Positions 1 through 9,209 are shown, counted from the stretch's first letter. The stretch is DNA of 64,000 bases from an uncultured Latescibacterota bacterium (GCA_951813615.1 OX638377.1:5925739-5989738); one strand, 5' to 3'. Translations and numbers: made by a program. Notes: generated by a model not told the origin, from the sequence alone.

Positions 1-2
1 CT

Positions 3-209
3 ACTGCCCGCGAAATGAACCAAGGATGCCCCGCCGCAATCAGCATCGAAAAAGCAATGTTAAACGTCAATCAGCGATTGGATACCAGAATCGAACTTAT
101 TGCTGTCGTTGCCGCAAACGCGAAAAGTTTGCCTCAAGGCCCCGACCCCGTCCTAGAGTGGATAGCCACTGCCGCCGCACAGATTGCCCACGAGCTACGC
201 GGCGGATAG
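3..209 (+). CDS. Possible 3' end of a gene cut by the window edge, or a 64-aa small ORF
   Basis: The frame is open from base 3 and has an ATG at 15. It ends with a TAG at 207-209. The peptide has a predicted helical middle (ELIAVVAANAKSL) and no motif I recognise. There is no convincing Shine-Dalgarno sequence before the ATG, so it may be the tail of a longer upstream gene rather than a separate small gene. Function is unknown. Confidence 0.35.
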   Translation, partial: TAREMNQGCPAAISIEKAMLNVNQRLDTRIELIAVVAANAKSLPQGPDPVLEWIATAAAQIAHELRGG

Positions 210-312
210 TGTATTGTGCCGCTTGACCTATGTTGGTGTAGTGAGCTAAGGGCCCCCGTATCTGGTCGCGAATACTAAAACAAATCCACATCCCAAAGGG
301 AGCAGGAAAGTC

Positions 313-747
313 ATGAGCACCAAGAAGATCGCTACCTATCGCCGTCGTTGCGATACGATTGCACGCGATGTAAAGCCAGAAATTGAGGCGGGACATAAAG
401 TAATCCTGCGATTCAACAGGAATGTTGATCCCAATCGTGTCCTTGAGACAATCAATTTTTGCGTCAAGGACAAAAAGGTCGAGATAATTATCCGCCACGC
501 TGAGTTTAGGGAGTATATCGAGTGTGCTGCTAGGGGAGCAGCTCTTGGAACGGCCATTGCCGTCGCTGGCTATATTTTCAAGGCGCTTAGAGCTGGTAAC
601 CCGGTGACATTAGCGACGATGATAGCCGTTGCGGGGATTGGTGCTCTCGCTGGTTCCCTTATTGGTGGGGGCGCAACTCAAGTGGGTTCGGTCACTATCT
701 ACAAGTACCGAGAAGAAACCTGTGTTCGGCTAGCTCCCGCAGCATAG
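313..747 (+). CDS. Small protein with glycine-zipper membrane segments
   Basis: This is a 144-residue protein of unknown function. The first ~70 residues are basic and soluble-looking. Residues ~75-130 contain two hydrophobic stretches rich in Gly/Ala with small-xxx-small spacing (for example AGIGALAGSLIGGGATQVG), like glycine-zipper or holin-like membrane helices. A purine-rich GGGAGCAGGAAAG lies just before the ATG and supports this start. The gene stands alone: the next gene is convergent and begins its 3' end at 860. No enzyme or toxin family could be recognised. A membrane-active small protein is only a guess from the glycine pattern. Confidence 0.6.
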   Translation: MSTKKIATYRRRCDTIARDVKPEIEAGHKVILRFNRNVDPNRVLETINFCVKDKKVEIIIRHAEFREYIECAARGAALGTAIAVAGYIFKALRAGNPVTLATMIAVAGIGALAGSLIGGGATQVGSVTIYKYREETCVRLAPAA

Positions 748-859
748 AGTAGGCGGACTTATACGCCATCCATCCGGGTCTTTGTAGTTCCAACTCCCGA
801 TAATACCTAGAGCCTAGAGCGATTTGTATCGCTGCCTCCATAATTCATCCCTAGCGCCC

Positions 860-1999
860 CTACACCCCAGCTAGCGCCTGTGCAAAATCCGCGCACAAAT
901 CCTCGGCGGCCTCAATGCCGCACGCCACTCTCACCAAGCCGTCGGCTATGCCTATGGCCGCTAGCTCCTCTCGGCTCAAGCCGCTGTGCGACGTGGTGAC
1001 GGGCCGAGTAATGAGGGTTTCGACCCCGCCGAGACTGGGAGCTGACGCCGGCAGAACCAGCTTGGACAGCAACCGCTCGGCGGCCTCCACGCCTCCGTGC
1101 AGTTCAAAGCTCAAAACCCCACCCGCTCCGGCAAACAGCCGCTGCGCTCGCTCGTATTGCGGATGACTTTCCAGCCCTGGGTAGTTCACCTGCGCCACTT
1201 GCTCCTGCTCGGCCAAAAAGTGCGATAGCCGCAAGCCATTTTCGTCGTGTTGCCGCATTCTCAGCGACAGGGTCTTCAAGCCTCGTTGCAGCAGAAAGCA
1301 GGCGTGGACATCCAGCGAGCCGCCCAAGTGATTCAGCTTGTGCTTAATGGCCTTGACGTGCTCAGCCGAGCCGACGACCACGCCCGCGACGATATCCGAA
1401 TGACCGTTGAGGTACTTGGTCGCGCTGTGCAGCTCTATGTCGAACCCGATTCTTAGTGGGCGGAAGTTGCACGGCGAGGCAAAGGTATTGTCGATCAGCG
1501 AAACTAGGCCGTGCTCGCGGGCAAACGCCACTACCGCCTCTAAATCGGCGACCTCCATCAGTGGGTTGGTCATAGTCTCCACGTAAATCGCCTTCGTCTC
1601 TGGCCGCAGCTTGGCCGCCCACGTCTCCGGCGCGTTGCCGGCAATAAAGTCGTAGCTCAGCCCCAAGCCCGGTGCATCCTGCGTCACAAAGCTGTGCGTG
1701 CCCCCGTAGAGGCAGTCTTGGATTAGCAGGTGATCGCCGCTGTTGAGCACGGTTATCAATGCGGTGGTGATCGCCGCCATTCCCGAGCCGGCGACCAAGG
1801 CGTCCTCGCCGCCGCAGACAGCGGCCAGTTTGGCGTGCAATGCGCGGTGGTTGGGCGTGTTGTTGAGGCGGAGATAGCGGATGTCGTGGTACTCTTCCTC
1901 CTTAGGTGAAACAAAAGTCGAGCTCTGGAAGATCGGCAGCACCACGGCACCGTTGATGCGCTCCTCGCCAGCGTGGACGAGGCGGGTCTGAATATCCAT
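860..1999 (-). CDS. Cys/Met-metabolism PLP-dependent enzyme (cystathionine gamma-synthase/lyase family)
   Basis: This 379-residue fold-type I PLP enzyme acts in transsulfuration or in gamma-elimination/replacement on homoserine-, homocysteine- or methionine-type substrates, in the cytosol. Family marks are the N-terminal TRLVHAGEE and QSSTF motifs, the GSGMAAI phosphate-binding loop, ETMTNP, and the Schiff-base lysine in HSATKYLNGHSD. The reading frame is open 34 codons further upstream, but the ATG at 1999 is preceded by AAGGA and begins the conserved sequence. It is the last gene of a minus-strand run after the FolC fusion, with a 20-nt gap. Sequence alone cannot separate gamma-synthase, gamma-lyase and methionine gamma-lyase. 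Confidence 0.85.
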   Translation of the reverse strand: MDIQTRLVHAGEERINGAVVLPIFQSSTFVSPKEEEYHDIRYLRLNNTPNHRALHAKLAAVCGGEDALVAGSGMAAITTALITVLNSGDHLLIQDCLYGGTHSFVTQDAPGLGLSYDFIAGNAPETWAAKLRPETKAIYVETMTNPLMEVADLEAVVAFAREHGLVSLIDNTFASPCNFRPLRIGFDIELHSATKYLNGHSDIVAGVVVGSAEHVKAIKHKLNHLGGSLDVHACFLLQRGLKTLSLRMRQHDENGLRLSHFLAEQEQVAQVNYPGLESHPQYERAQRLFAGAGGVLSFELHGGVEAAERLLSKLVLPASAPSLGGVETLITRPVTTSHSGLSREELAAIGIADGLVRVACGIEAAEDLCADFAQALAGV

Positions 2000-2019
2000 T
2001 GAGATTTCCTTAGCTGGTT

Positions 2020-4119
2020 TTACAGGGCAAATTGGGTGAGCAGCCGCTCGTATAGCCGAATGAAGTCCCGGCGGCCGTTGTCGCGGTTGTACACGTAGCA
2101 CATGGGGTTGGGGTTGATCTCGATGATGGAGAGACCATCCGCGCCGTGGATGAGGTCGATGGCGTAAAAACCGAGTGAGAACACGTCGGCTACTTGCTCG
2201 GTTAGCTGCTGCATTTGCGCTAGCAGCGTCGCGTCCTCTACGCGCACGGCGCGCCCCGTGGCCTGATGCAGCGGATTGAGATCCCCGTCTGCACCCACGG
2301 CCTCGCTCTCCTTGCGATAGGCCAGCAACAGCTCGTCGCGGCTGGCGACGATCCGATACTCCGGCCCGGCCACGTATTGCTGCACTAGCGCGATGTTGTC
2401 CAAAAAGCCGCTGTTGGCAAAGAGGGCTTCAAGCCGCTGGCCGAGGTCTGTTGCGCTACGCTCCAAGAACACGCCTTGCGCCAGCGAGCTGTGGCACTTT
2501 TTGACCAACAGGGGGAACTCGAACCGCGCCACTACTTCTTCGACGATTTGCGCGACTGTGGCATGGGTTTTGTAGCGGTCGAAGCGGGCGTCGGCTAGTG
2601 GGTTGAAGAGCTTGAGCGTATCGGGGACTGGCAATCCGGCGGCGGCGAAATCCTCGTATTGGTACGCCTTGTCTTCGGCGAGTCGGGCTTCGACGTAGTC
2701 GTTGAAGGGATGCTTGTTGCGCCAGAAGCGCAGGGGCCGCCGTCCGCCCGACAGCTTGAGCCGAGTGCCGTCGTCCGAAATCCACTCGCAGATAAGTCCC
2801 TGCCGCCGGGCCGCTTCGGCGACGCATTCCAGATTCTCCAGCGCCATGTCTTCGGTGATGCCGTCGCGCTCGCCGGGCAGGTTGAAAAACTCCCGCGCTC
2901 GCGCCACCAAGTGCAGGGACCCGGCTACGCAGACTCGGCCTTTGGGTCCCGCTAGTGCCAGCGCGCGTTTGAGTGCTTGGCTGCTTGCAGGTACCTGCTC
3001 GATGGCTAGTCCGTCCGGTGCTAGGTCTGCTAGCACCGCTGGTGACAGCGCTCGGGGATGGTCTGAAGAAGTTAGTAAGACTCTCTGTGCCATCGGCGCT
3101 AGGGCGCGCAAAATTCCCGAAGCATCGTGTCCTGTTCCCGCGCCGACGACCAGCACCCAATTGGCGACGGGACGCTCTCCGCTCAGTCGCTGTAACTCCC
3201 CGGCCAACGCCTCGGCAGCCGCTGGATTGTGTGCGCCGTCGAGCAAGACCAGCGGTTTCTCTTGCGCCACTTCAAAGCGGCCCGGCCAGTGATGGGTTGT
3301 CACGACTTGGTGCGCTATTTCGTCTTCTATGCCTTGGACGAGTCTCTGCGCTGTTTCAAGGGCTAGCCACGCATTTTCCGCGTAGGTCGCTGGACGGCCT
3401 GTTAGGTGACCTAGGTGCCATTCTGTTCCAGCAACTTGCAACTCCACTTCTTGCGTTGCACAGGTCTGTCGGATTAGGTCCATCACCTCGGAGGGCTGCG
3501 CCGCTGTGGTGACGAGCGTGTGATTCGGTCGGGCGATGTGCAGCTTGTCGGCGGCGATTTCCTCCAAGGTATTGCCCAGCAGGTCCACGTGATCTAGGCC
3601 GATGGCCGTCAGGACTGCCAGCTCCGAATCCCAGGCGTTGGTCGCGTCGTAGCGGCCCCCTAGCCCTACCTCGAAAACTCCGAACTCCACGCCCTGCTGC
3701 GCGAAGAGATGGGCCGCGAGGCCGGTTAGGGCCTCAAACTTGCTAAACGACCCCAATGCCTCCCGCCCAAAGTCTCGGGTGCAATCGTCGAGATGCGATA
3801 CGGCTGCAGCCCATTGTTCCTTACTGAGAATCTCGCCGTCAATGCGAATCCGCTCGCGCTGGGTGTGCAGGTGCGGCGAAGTGTACAGCCCGGCCTTGTG
3901 CCCGTGCGCCTTTAGGATGGTGGTGAGTAGGCTAGCGACGGTTCCCTTGCCGTTGGTGCCGCCGACAATGATTGAGCGGAAGCGCGTCTGCGGGTCGCCG
4001 AGTCGGGTCAGCAGAGCGCGCATCCTCGGCAGGTAATCTTCGATTGGCCCGAGCGCTGGACGGCCGACCTCCCAGTCGGGTAAGGCGTCCAAATAGCGTT
4101 TGGCGCGAAAGTAATCCAT
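2020..4119 (-). CDS. FolC-type Mur ligase fused to a C-terminal ATP-grasp ligase
   Basis: This is a 699-residue fusion. Residues ~1-415 match folylpolyglutamate/dihydrofolate synthase: P-loop GGTNGKGT at 53-60, SPHLHTQRERIRI, FEVGLGGRYDATNAW and DGAHNPAAAEAL. Residues ~430-699 look like an ATP-grasp ligase of the RimK/D-Ala ligase kind, with LLVKKCHSSLAQGVFLE and the metal-binding end IEINPNPMC. Both halves form amide bonds through acyl phosphates, so the protein may add more than one residue to its acceptor. The ATG at 4119 is chosen because FolC homology starts there; the SD is poor. It lies 20 nt after the moaA stop, so coupling is likely. Whether it still makes folate is unknown. Confidence 0.8.
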   Translation of the reverse strand: MDYFRAKRYLDALPDWEVGRPALGPIEDYLPRMRALLTRLGDPQTRFRSIIVGGTNGKGTVASLLTTILKAHGHKAGLYTSPHLHTQRERIRIDGEILSKEQWAAAVSHLDDCTRDFGREALGSFSKFEALTGLAAHLFAQQGVEFGVFEVGLGGRYDATNAWDSELAVLTAIGLDHVDLLGNTLEEIAADKLHIARPNHTLVTTAAQPSEVMDLIRQTCATQEVELQVAGTEWHLGHLTGRPATYAENAWLALETAQRLVQGIEDEIAHQVVTTHHWPGRFEVAQEKPLVLLDGAHNPAAAEALAGELQRLSGERPVANWVLVVGAGTGHDASGILRALAPMAQRVLLTSSDHPRALSPAVLADLAPDGLAIEQVPASSQALKRALALAGPKGRVCVAGSLHLVARAREFFNLPGERDGITEDMALENLECVAEAARRQGLICEWISDDGTRLKLSGGRRPLRFWRNKHPFNDYVEARLAEDKAYQYEDFAAAGLPVPDTLKLFNPLADARFDRYKTHATVAQIVEEVVARFEFPLLVKKCHSSLAQGVFLERSATDLGQRLEALFANSGFLDNIALVQQYVAGPEYRIVASRDELLLAYRKESEAVGADGDLNPLHQATGRAVRVEDATLLAQMQQLTEQVADVFSLGFYAIDLIHGADGLSIIEINPNPMCYVYNRDNGRRDFIRLYERLLTQFAL

Positions 4120-4138
4120 GTAGTGGGGAAGGTGCGGC

Positions 4139-5188
4139 TCAGCCGCCGCGGGTGTGCATCTCGCGGTGCGGATCGGCTTGCAATTCTGAAACTTGATAGA
4201 GCACGCCTCGGTGCGGGTCATCGCGCCGCTCTTCGGCGCTGCGGTCCGTTCGTCCCGCCCACCCCGCGCTAATGCGTCGCACCAGTCGCTCGCGATCTGC
4301 GCCGTTGCGCAGCAAAGGCTTTAGGTCGGTGCCCTGCTGTGCGTATAGACACGTGTACCACAGGCCGTCAGCCGTCAGCCGGCTGCGGTCGCAGGCCCCG
4401 CAAAACGGCTCGGTGACCGACGCGACGATGCCAAAGCGCGTGCCGTCGCGCAGGCGGAAACGCTCTGCGGGCGCAGAACCACGCCCCGTCTCGCGCTCGA
4501 TGGGACCGTAGTGCGCCTCCAGCTTCGCTAGCATCTCCTGCTGCGACACCACTTCTCCGAGCGACCAGTGGGTGGCCCCGCCCACATCCATGTATTCGAT
4601 GAAGCGGACCTCCGCGCCTATCTCCCGTCCGAATTCGAGCAGATCCACTAACTCGTCGTCGTTGAAGCCGCGCATTACGACGGAATTGATTTTGATCGCG
4701 TCAAAGCCAGTCGCCGCGGCGGCGCGGATTCCCTCTAGCACCTTGGCGTGCGCGGCTCTGCGCGTCAACTCCTCAAAGCGCACTGGCTGCAGCGAGTCCA
4801 AGCTGACCGTGATCCGGCGCAGCCCGGCTTCTCGCAGCGGTTCAGCTTGGCGCGCCAGTCGCCTCGCATTGGTCGTCAGCGCTAGGTCCTCGACCAGTGG
4901 TAGTCGTGTGAGTCGGGTGACGAGTTCGAGCAGGTCGGCGCGCAATAGCGGCTCGCCGCCGGTCAAGCGGACACTGCGGACGCCAATCTGGCAAAAGGCA
5001 TCGACCACGCGCTCGAGCTCGGCGGCGTTGAGAATGTCTTTACTGGGCAGCCAGGTGTAGTGCTCTTCGGGCATGCAGTACTGGCAGCGCAGGTCGCAGC
5101 GGTCGATTACCGACACGCGCAAAGAGGCCAACGGGCGGCCCAAAAGGTCGCGCACTAACTCGGTTTTGGCGGGTGTTTCAAGGGCCAT
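4139..5188 (-). CDS. moaA: GTP 3',8-cyclase, molybdenum cofactor biosynthesis
   Basis: This 349-residue radical SAM enzyme performs the first step of molybdopterin synthesis, converting GTP to 3',8-cyclo-GTP. The N-terminal radical-SAM cluster motif is CDLRCQYCMPEE, followed by RLTGGEPLLR. A second C-terminal cluster is held by FCGACDRSRLTADG plus a later Cys (YTCLYAQ). The protein ends in the Gly-Gly tail that MoaA needs. Length is normal for the family. It leads the minus-strand operon and is divergent from the MoxR/VWA/XdhC operon, which serves a molybdenum hydroxylase, so cofactor supply and enzyme maturation lie side by side. Confidence 0.95.
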   Translation of the reverse strand: MALETPAKTELVRDLLGRPLASLRVSVIDRCDLRCQYCMPEEHYTWLPSKDILNAAELERVVDAFCQIGVRSVRLTGGEPLLRADLLELVTRLTRLPLVEDLALTTNARRLARQAEPLREAGLRRITVSLDSLQPVRFEELTRRAAHAKVLEGIRAAAATGFDAIKINSVVMRGFNDDELVDLLEFGREIGAEVRFIEYMDVGGATHWSLGEVVSQQEMLAKLEAHYGPIERETGRGSAPAERFRLRDGTRFGIVASVTEPFCGACDRSRLTADGLWYTCLYAQQGTDLKPLLRNGADRERLVRRISAGWAGRTDRSAEERRDDPHRGVLYQVSELQADPHREMHTRGG

Positions 5189-5338
5189 ATAAAGGCATCC
5201 ACAGACGGAGTTAAAGAGACTTGAGAATATAGAGAATCCCTAGCAGTGGGCAATGTCAGGCGCGGCGGGCGCGTTCTTGCTGTACGGAAGGCGGGGCGTG
5301 ATATTAGGGAACTTGCACCGCGCAACGAGAGGAATTTG

Positions 5339-6235
5339 ATGAGTGCTACTGCTGCGATCCAAGAGATGCTCGCCGAGCACGGGTATGTCGCCGATCGCCA
5401 AGTTGTCATGTCCGTGTACCTCGCGCAGACCTTGGAGCGTCCCTTGCTCATCGAGGGGCCGGCTGGCGTCGGCAAAACCGAGGTCGCCAAGGTCGTAGCC
5501 CGCGCCCTCGACACCGAGCTGATTCGCTTGCAGTGCTACGAGGGACTAGACGCCTATGCCGCGCTGTACGAGTGGAACTACCAGCGCCAGCTCTTGCACA
5601 TCAAGCTCGACGAGAAGAGCCAACGCCCCCTAGCCGATCGCGAGGCCGATCTTTTTTCTGAGGACTTTCTGCTCAAGCGCCCCTTGCTCCAGGCGATTAC
5701 CCAGCCCGTCCCGCCGGTGCTGCTGATCGACGAACTCGACCGGGCCGACGAGGAGTTTGAGAGCTTCCTGCTCGAAGTGCTGTCCGACTGGCAGATTACC
5801 ATCCCCGAAATCGGCACCATTAGCGCGGCGGCGCGGCCGCACGTAATCTTGACTAGCAATCGCACCCGGGAGCTGTCCGACGCCGTGCGCCGCCGCTGCT
5901 TCTACCTGTGGATTGACTACCCGGAATTTGACAAGGAAGTGGAGATTGTGCGCCGCAAGGTGAATGGGATCGACATCCAGCTCGCCGAGCAGATCTGCCG
6001 CTTCATGGAAAAGATCCGCATGCAGCGCCTCGAAAAGGTCCCCGGCGTCGCCGAAACCCTCGACTGGGCCAAGGCCCTCGTCGCCCTGCACCAGCACCAC
6101 CTCGACCTCGAAGTCGTGGCGGATACCTTGGGCATTGTGTTCAAGGATCAACGCGATGTGGCGCAGGTAAAGCAATCGCTGGCCGAGTTTTTGGAAGGAT
6201 TGGGGGTCCGCGCCAAGCTGGCTCCGGAACGATGA
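5339..6235 (+). CDS. MoxR-family AAA+ ATPase (CoxD-like chaperone)
   Basis: This 298-residue AAA+ protein has Walker A GPAGVGKTE (40-48), Walker B LLIDELDRADEEF and a sensor-1 ILTSNRTRELSDAVRRRC. MoxR ATPases work with VWA-domain partners to insert metals or mature enzymes; CoxD does this for molybdenum hydroxylases. The frame is open further upstream, but the ATG at 5339 has GAGAGGAA at good spacing and starts the conserved part. The stop overlaps the VWA gene by 4 nt (ATGA), so the two are translationally coupled. Acting on the hydroxylase encoded at 14814-18490 is an inference from content. Confidence 0.9.
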   Translation: MSATAAIQEMLAEHGYVADRQVVMSVYLAQTLERPLLIEGPAGVGKTEVAKVVARALDTELIRLQCYEGLDAYAALYEWNYQRQLLHIKLDEKSQRPLADREADLFSEDFLLKRPLLQAITQPVPPVLLIDELDRADEEFESFLLEVLSDWQITIPEIGTISAAARPHVILTSNRTRELSDAVRRRCFYLWIDYPEFDKEVEIVRRKVNGIDIQLAEQICRFMEKIRMQRLEKVPGVAETLDWAKALVALHQHHLDLEVVADTLGIVFKDQRDVAQVKQSLAEFLEGLGVRAKLAPER

Positions 6236-7509
6236 ATCACAAGATCGACGACATCGCATTGCACGGCGCGTTGAGCGCGAATGTGGTCGGCTTCTGCCGC
6301 CTGTTGCGCGCCCAGGGTCCCGGCCCGGCCTTAGGCGAGGAGCAAGACGCACTCCGCGCCTTGGCGGCCATTGACCTGTCAGACCCGGAGGATTTTCGGC
6401 TAAGTTTGCGGACGATTTTGGCCAAGACGCCTGACGAGCAGAAATTTTTCGACGCGCTTTTCGATGTCTATTGGTCCGTATGGGATCGCGCTGGCGAATT
6501 GGGTCAGCCCCAGCCCGAGCCTTCTGCCTCTGAAAAGGATAGTGCTAGCCGACCCGGCAAGAATGGCTTGACGAGCGTCCGCGATTGGCTCAAACAGGGC
6601 GAGCCGACCGAAGAGGAGCGCGAGGCCGCTGGGTACAGCTCCATCGAGGTCCATACAAAGCGCGACTTTAAGAACTTTAACGCCGAAGAGCTGGAGGAGA
6701 TCGGGCGGCTGTTGCAAGCCATTGCCCGCGCGCTCGCCACGCGCTTTAGCCGCCGCTATCGGCCCGCGCGCCCGCCGGGCCGCCTCGACTTGCGGCGCAC
6801 CCTCCGCGCCAGCCTGCGTCGCGGTGGCGAGCTGTTGGACCTCTCCTATTGCCGCCGCACTCGCCAGAAGCCCAAGTTGGTCTTGCTGTGCGATGTCAGT
6901 AAGTCCATGGACTTGTACAGCCGCTTCTTGATCCAGTTCATGTACGCCTTCCAAAACGCCTATCGCCGCATTGAGACGTTCGTGTTTGCGACCTCGCTGC
7001 ACCACGTCGCGCCTCTGCTGCGGGGCAACGACCTGAGCGCGGGGTTGGATGCGATTGCCGCGCAGGTGCCGGACTGGTCGGGCGGCACGCGCATCGGGGC
7101 CGCGCTGGAGACCTTCCTCAGCGAACACGCCGATCTTGTCGATCACCAGACCGCGCTGGTTATCGTTAGCGACGGCTGGGACACTGGCGACATTGAGACT
7201 CTCGAAGAAAGTATGCGCGCATTGCAGCGCCGCAGCCGCTGTCTAATCTGGCTCAACCCCCTGTTGGGCAGCCCGGACTACCGGCCCGCCACGCGCGGGA
7301 TGCAGGCCGCCTTGCCGTACATCGACCTTTTTGCCCCGGCTCATAATATCGACAGCCTCAAGGCGCTGGTCGGATACCTGATGACGCTGCGCGGTGCGAC
7401 GGCTGCGCAATACCTGCGCCGACGTCCTGAGCCACCCGCGCCGACGAAGGCCCAGCCTGCCGCGCCGACGAAGGCCGACTGGTACCGGCGCTTTGGAGTC
7501 CAGCCGTGA
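6232..7509 (+). CDS. VWA-domain protein, CoxE-like
   Basis: This 425-residue protein is of the CoxE family, the usual partner of MoxR/CoxD. The C-terminal von Willebrand A domain has an intact MIDAS: DVSKS at 221-225, a Thr in GGTRIG and an Asp in VSDGWDTGD. The N-terminal half is helical and has an Arg-rich stretch (RRYRPARPPGRLDLRRTLR) before the VWA domain, typical of CoxE. It overlaps MoxR by 4 nt at its start and XdhC by 4 nt at its end. It is cytosolic with no signal peptide, and its likely role is metal-dependent maturation of the molybdenum hydroxylase with MoxR. Confidence 0.88.
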   Translation: MNHKIDDIALHGALSANVVGFCRLLRAQGPGPALGEEQDALRALAAIDLSDPEDFRLSLRTILAKTPDEQKFFDALFDVYWSVWDRAGELGQPQPEPSASEKDSASRPGKNGLTSVRDWLKQGEPTEEEREAAGYSSIEVHTKRDFKNFNAEELEEIGRLLQAIARALATRFSRRYRPARPPGRLDLRRTLRASLRRGGELLDLSYCRRTRQKPKLVLLCDVSKSMDLYSRFLIQFMYAFQNAYRRIETFVFATSLHHVAPLLRGNDLSAGLDAIAAQVPDWSGGTRIGAALETFLSEHADLVDHQTALVIVSDGWDTGDIETLEESMRALQRRSRCLIWLNPLLGSPDYRPATRGMQAALPYIDLFAPAHNIDSLKALVGYLMTLRGATAAQYLRRRPEPPAPTKAQPAAPTKADWYRRFGVQP

Positions 7510-8660
7510 AAGACTTGCAGACGATTCTTCGCCGTGCCCAAGAGCTAGACGAAGCGGGTGAATCCTATGTTGTAGCTACTGTCGTCCAGACTTCCGGCTC
7601 GGTCTATCGCGGCCTAGGTACCCGCATGCTCATCGAAGCCGATCTCCAGAGCTTGGGAACCATCAGCGGCGGCTGTCTCGAAGGCGATGTGCGCGAAAAT
7701 GCACAAGCCGTCTTTGCCGACGGCCAGCCCCGTCTCCTCCACTACGACGCCACTTCTGAAGACGACATCCTCTGGGGCACGGGTCTGGGCTGTAGCGGCA
7801 CGGTAGATGTGCTCTTAGAGCGCCTGCCCCAAGACGGGTCCTTCCACTATCCAACCTTCTTGCACGGCTGCGCCTTGGAGAATCGTCACGGCGTCCTCGT
7901 CACGGTCTTTGCTACCGAGGGCGAAACGAATGCTGCGCCGGGCCAACATTTGATACTCGACGAGCGGGAAAAGGTCCGCGACGACATTGCCGACGTGGAG
8001 CTGCGCGAGATCGCGCTCAACGCTGCTAGCGAAATCCTTGCTACTCTCGACGACACTCAACTTCCCATCGCTCCGGGCTATACGCGCCACTACGAATTGA
8101 CGCACGGCAAGGCCGCCCTGCTCATAGAGCCTCTGCTGCCACCCATTGCCCTCTATCTCTTCGGCGCTGGCTACGACGCCGTGCCCCTCGCCCAGTTAGC
8201 TAGCGAACTCGGCTGGCGCGTCACTGTCGCCGACCACCGGCCCTCCTATGCTCGCGCCGAGCGCTTCCCCTGGGCTAGGCAAGTTTTCCTCGCCCAGCCC
8301 GGTCATCTGCCCGAGGATCTGCAGTTTGACAACCGCTCGTGCGCCGTCATCATGAGCCACAACTACCTACAGGATCAAGCTTTGTTGCGGGACTTGCTCG
8401 GTGCTCCCCTCGCCTACTTGGGCGTCCTCGGCCCGCATCAGCGCACTCAGCGCCTGCTTGCTGATCTGCAAAAAGAAGATATCGCGCCGAGCGATGAGCA
8501 GGCCGCACGCCTCTTCAGCCCTGTCGGCCTCGACATTGGCGCTGAAACGGCCGAGGAAATTGCCCTGTCCATTCTCGGCGAAATCCAAGCCGCGCTCACC
8601 GGTCGCCAAGGCGGCTCGCTCCGCGACCATCCTGGGCCGATCCACGATCGGCCGGCCTGA
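7506..8660 (+). CDS. XdhC/CoxF-family molybdenum cofactor insertion chaperone
   Basis: This 384-residue protein has the XdhC N-terminal domain (VVQTSGSVYRGLGTRMLI, then GGCLEGDV) and a C-terminal Rossmann domain (LYLFGAGYDAVPLA, then VTVADHRP). XdhC proteins bind Moco, help its sulfuration and deliver it to xanthine dehydrogenase-type enzymes. The start is GTG at 7506, inside a GTGA overlap with the VWA stop, so the three genes form one coupled unit. The 3' end runs under an opposite-strand antitoxin-like ORF. The only hydroxylase subunits in the window are about 6 kb downstream and are the probable client. Confidence 0.9.
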   Translation: MKDLQTILRRAQELDEAGESYVVATVVQTSGSVYRGLGTRMLIEADLQSLGTISGGCLEGDVRENAQAVFADGQPRLLHYDATSEDDILWGTGLGCSGTVDVLLERLPQDGSFHYPTFLHGCALENRHGVLVTVFATEGETNAAPGQHLILDEREKVRDDIADVELREIALNAASEILATLDDTQLPIAPGYTRHYELTHGKAALLIEPLLPPIALYLFGAGYDAVPLAQLASELGWRVTVADHRPSYARAERFPWARQVFLAQPGHLPEDLQFDNRSCAVIMSHNYLQDQALLRDLLGAPLAYLGVLGPHQRTQRLLADLQKEDIAPSDEQAARLFSPVGLDIGAETAEEIALSILGEIQAALTGRQGGSLRDHPGPIHDRPA

Positions 8661-8850
8661 CGCGGCTGTTTATTGACTTCCGGCGAGATTTCCAGTCGTC
8701 GGGGTCAACCTGGCGAAGATCTTTTGTTGTCTGTTCAAACTCGGCCAGATTCGCTGCCGACCAACAGCCAAACAGATCAACAAATTCTTCGCGCGGCGAA
8801 CGCCGCCCTTCCAATGCCTGTTCGAGTAGCCCTTTAATGGTCTTGTCCAA
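8596..8850 (-). CDS. Antitoxin-like small ORF downstream of mazF, possibly decayed
   Basis: The frame reads DKTIKGLLEQALEG...EEFVDLFGCWSAANLAEFEQ...DPDDW, a pattern I associate with small type II antitoxins that end at a DPxDW motif. A TTG at 8850 would start it 8 nt after the mazF stop. After DPDDW the frame runs on for ~30 residues without similarity and overlaps the 3' end of xdhC by 65 nt, so the natural stop may be lost. No PIN or RelE toxin follows. It may be an orphan antitoxin from a broken second module. Family and start are uncertain. Confidence 0.4.
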   Translation of the reverse strand: MDKTIKGLLEQALEGRRSPREEFVDLFGCWSAANLAEFEQTTKDLRQVDPDDWKSRRKSINSRVRPADRGSAQDGRGASRLGDR

Positions 8851-8858
8851 GCCTGCAA

Positions 8859-9209
8859 TTACTCCCTTGCCAAGAGCGTTCCGACTCTCTGTAAAACCGC
8901 ATCCACGATCTCTGTGGGCAAAGGACATATCAACGCTGCATTTCTCGCCTGCCAGTCCATGCTCTTGACCTGATCTGCTAGAATAACACCCGTCACGTCT
9001 AGCCCCGTGGGGATGGCGACCTCAAAGGGATACCCCTTCACTTGACTGGTAATTGGGCAGAGAATTGCCAAGCGAGTCTTGCTGTTATAAGCCTCTGGTG
9101 AAACCACAACGGCGGGTCGATGTCCTGCTTGCTCATGTCCTACTCGCGGATTGAAGTTAATCCACACCGCATCACCGCGCTGTGGGACGTACTCGGTCGA
9201 TCCCATCAT
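8859..9209 (-). CDS. mazF: MazF/PemK-family endoribonuclease toxin
   Basis: This 116-residue toxin is of the CcdB/MazF fold. Diagnostic pieces are RGDAVWINFNPRVGHEQAGHRPAVV, the LCPITSQVKGYPFEV core and the VILADQVKSMDW strand. MazF toxins cut mRNA at short sequences and are neutralised by MazE binding. The start codons at 9209 and 9206 are adjacent ATGs, and the first overlaps the mazE stop by 4 nt. The module sits between xdhC and the penicillin acylase gene, reading against both, as expected for an inserted toxin-antitoxin unit. Confidence 0.92.
   Translation of the reverse strand: MMGSTEYVPQRGDAVWINFNPRVGHEQAGHRPAVVVSPEAYNSKTRLAILCPITSQVKGYPFEVAIPTGLDVTGVILADQVKSMDWQARNAALICPLPTEIVDAVLQRVGTLLARE

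Noticed and set aside
8670-8858. 62-aa ORF starting with TTG after mazF
   Set aside because: It is in a different frame from the antitoxin-like sequence and encodes no recognisable pattern.
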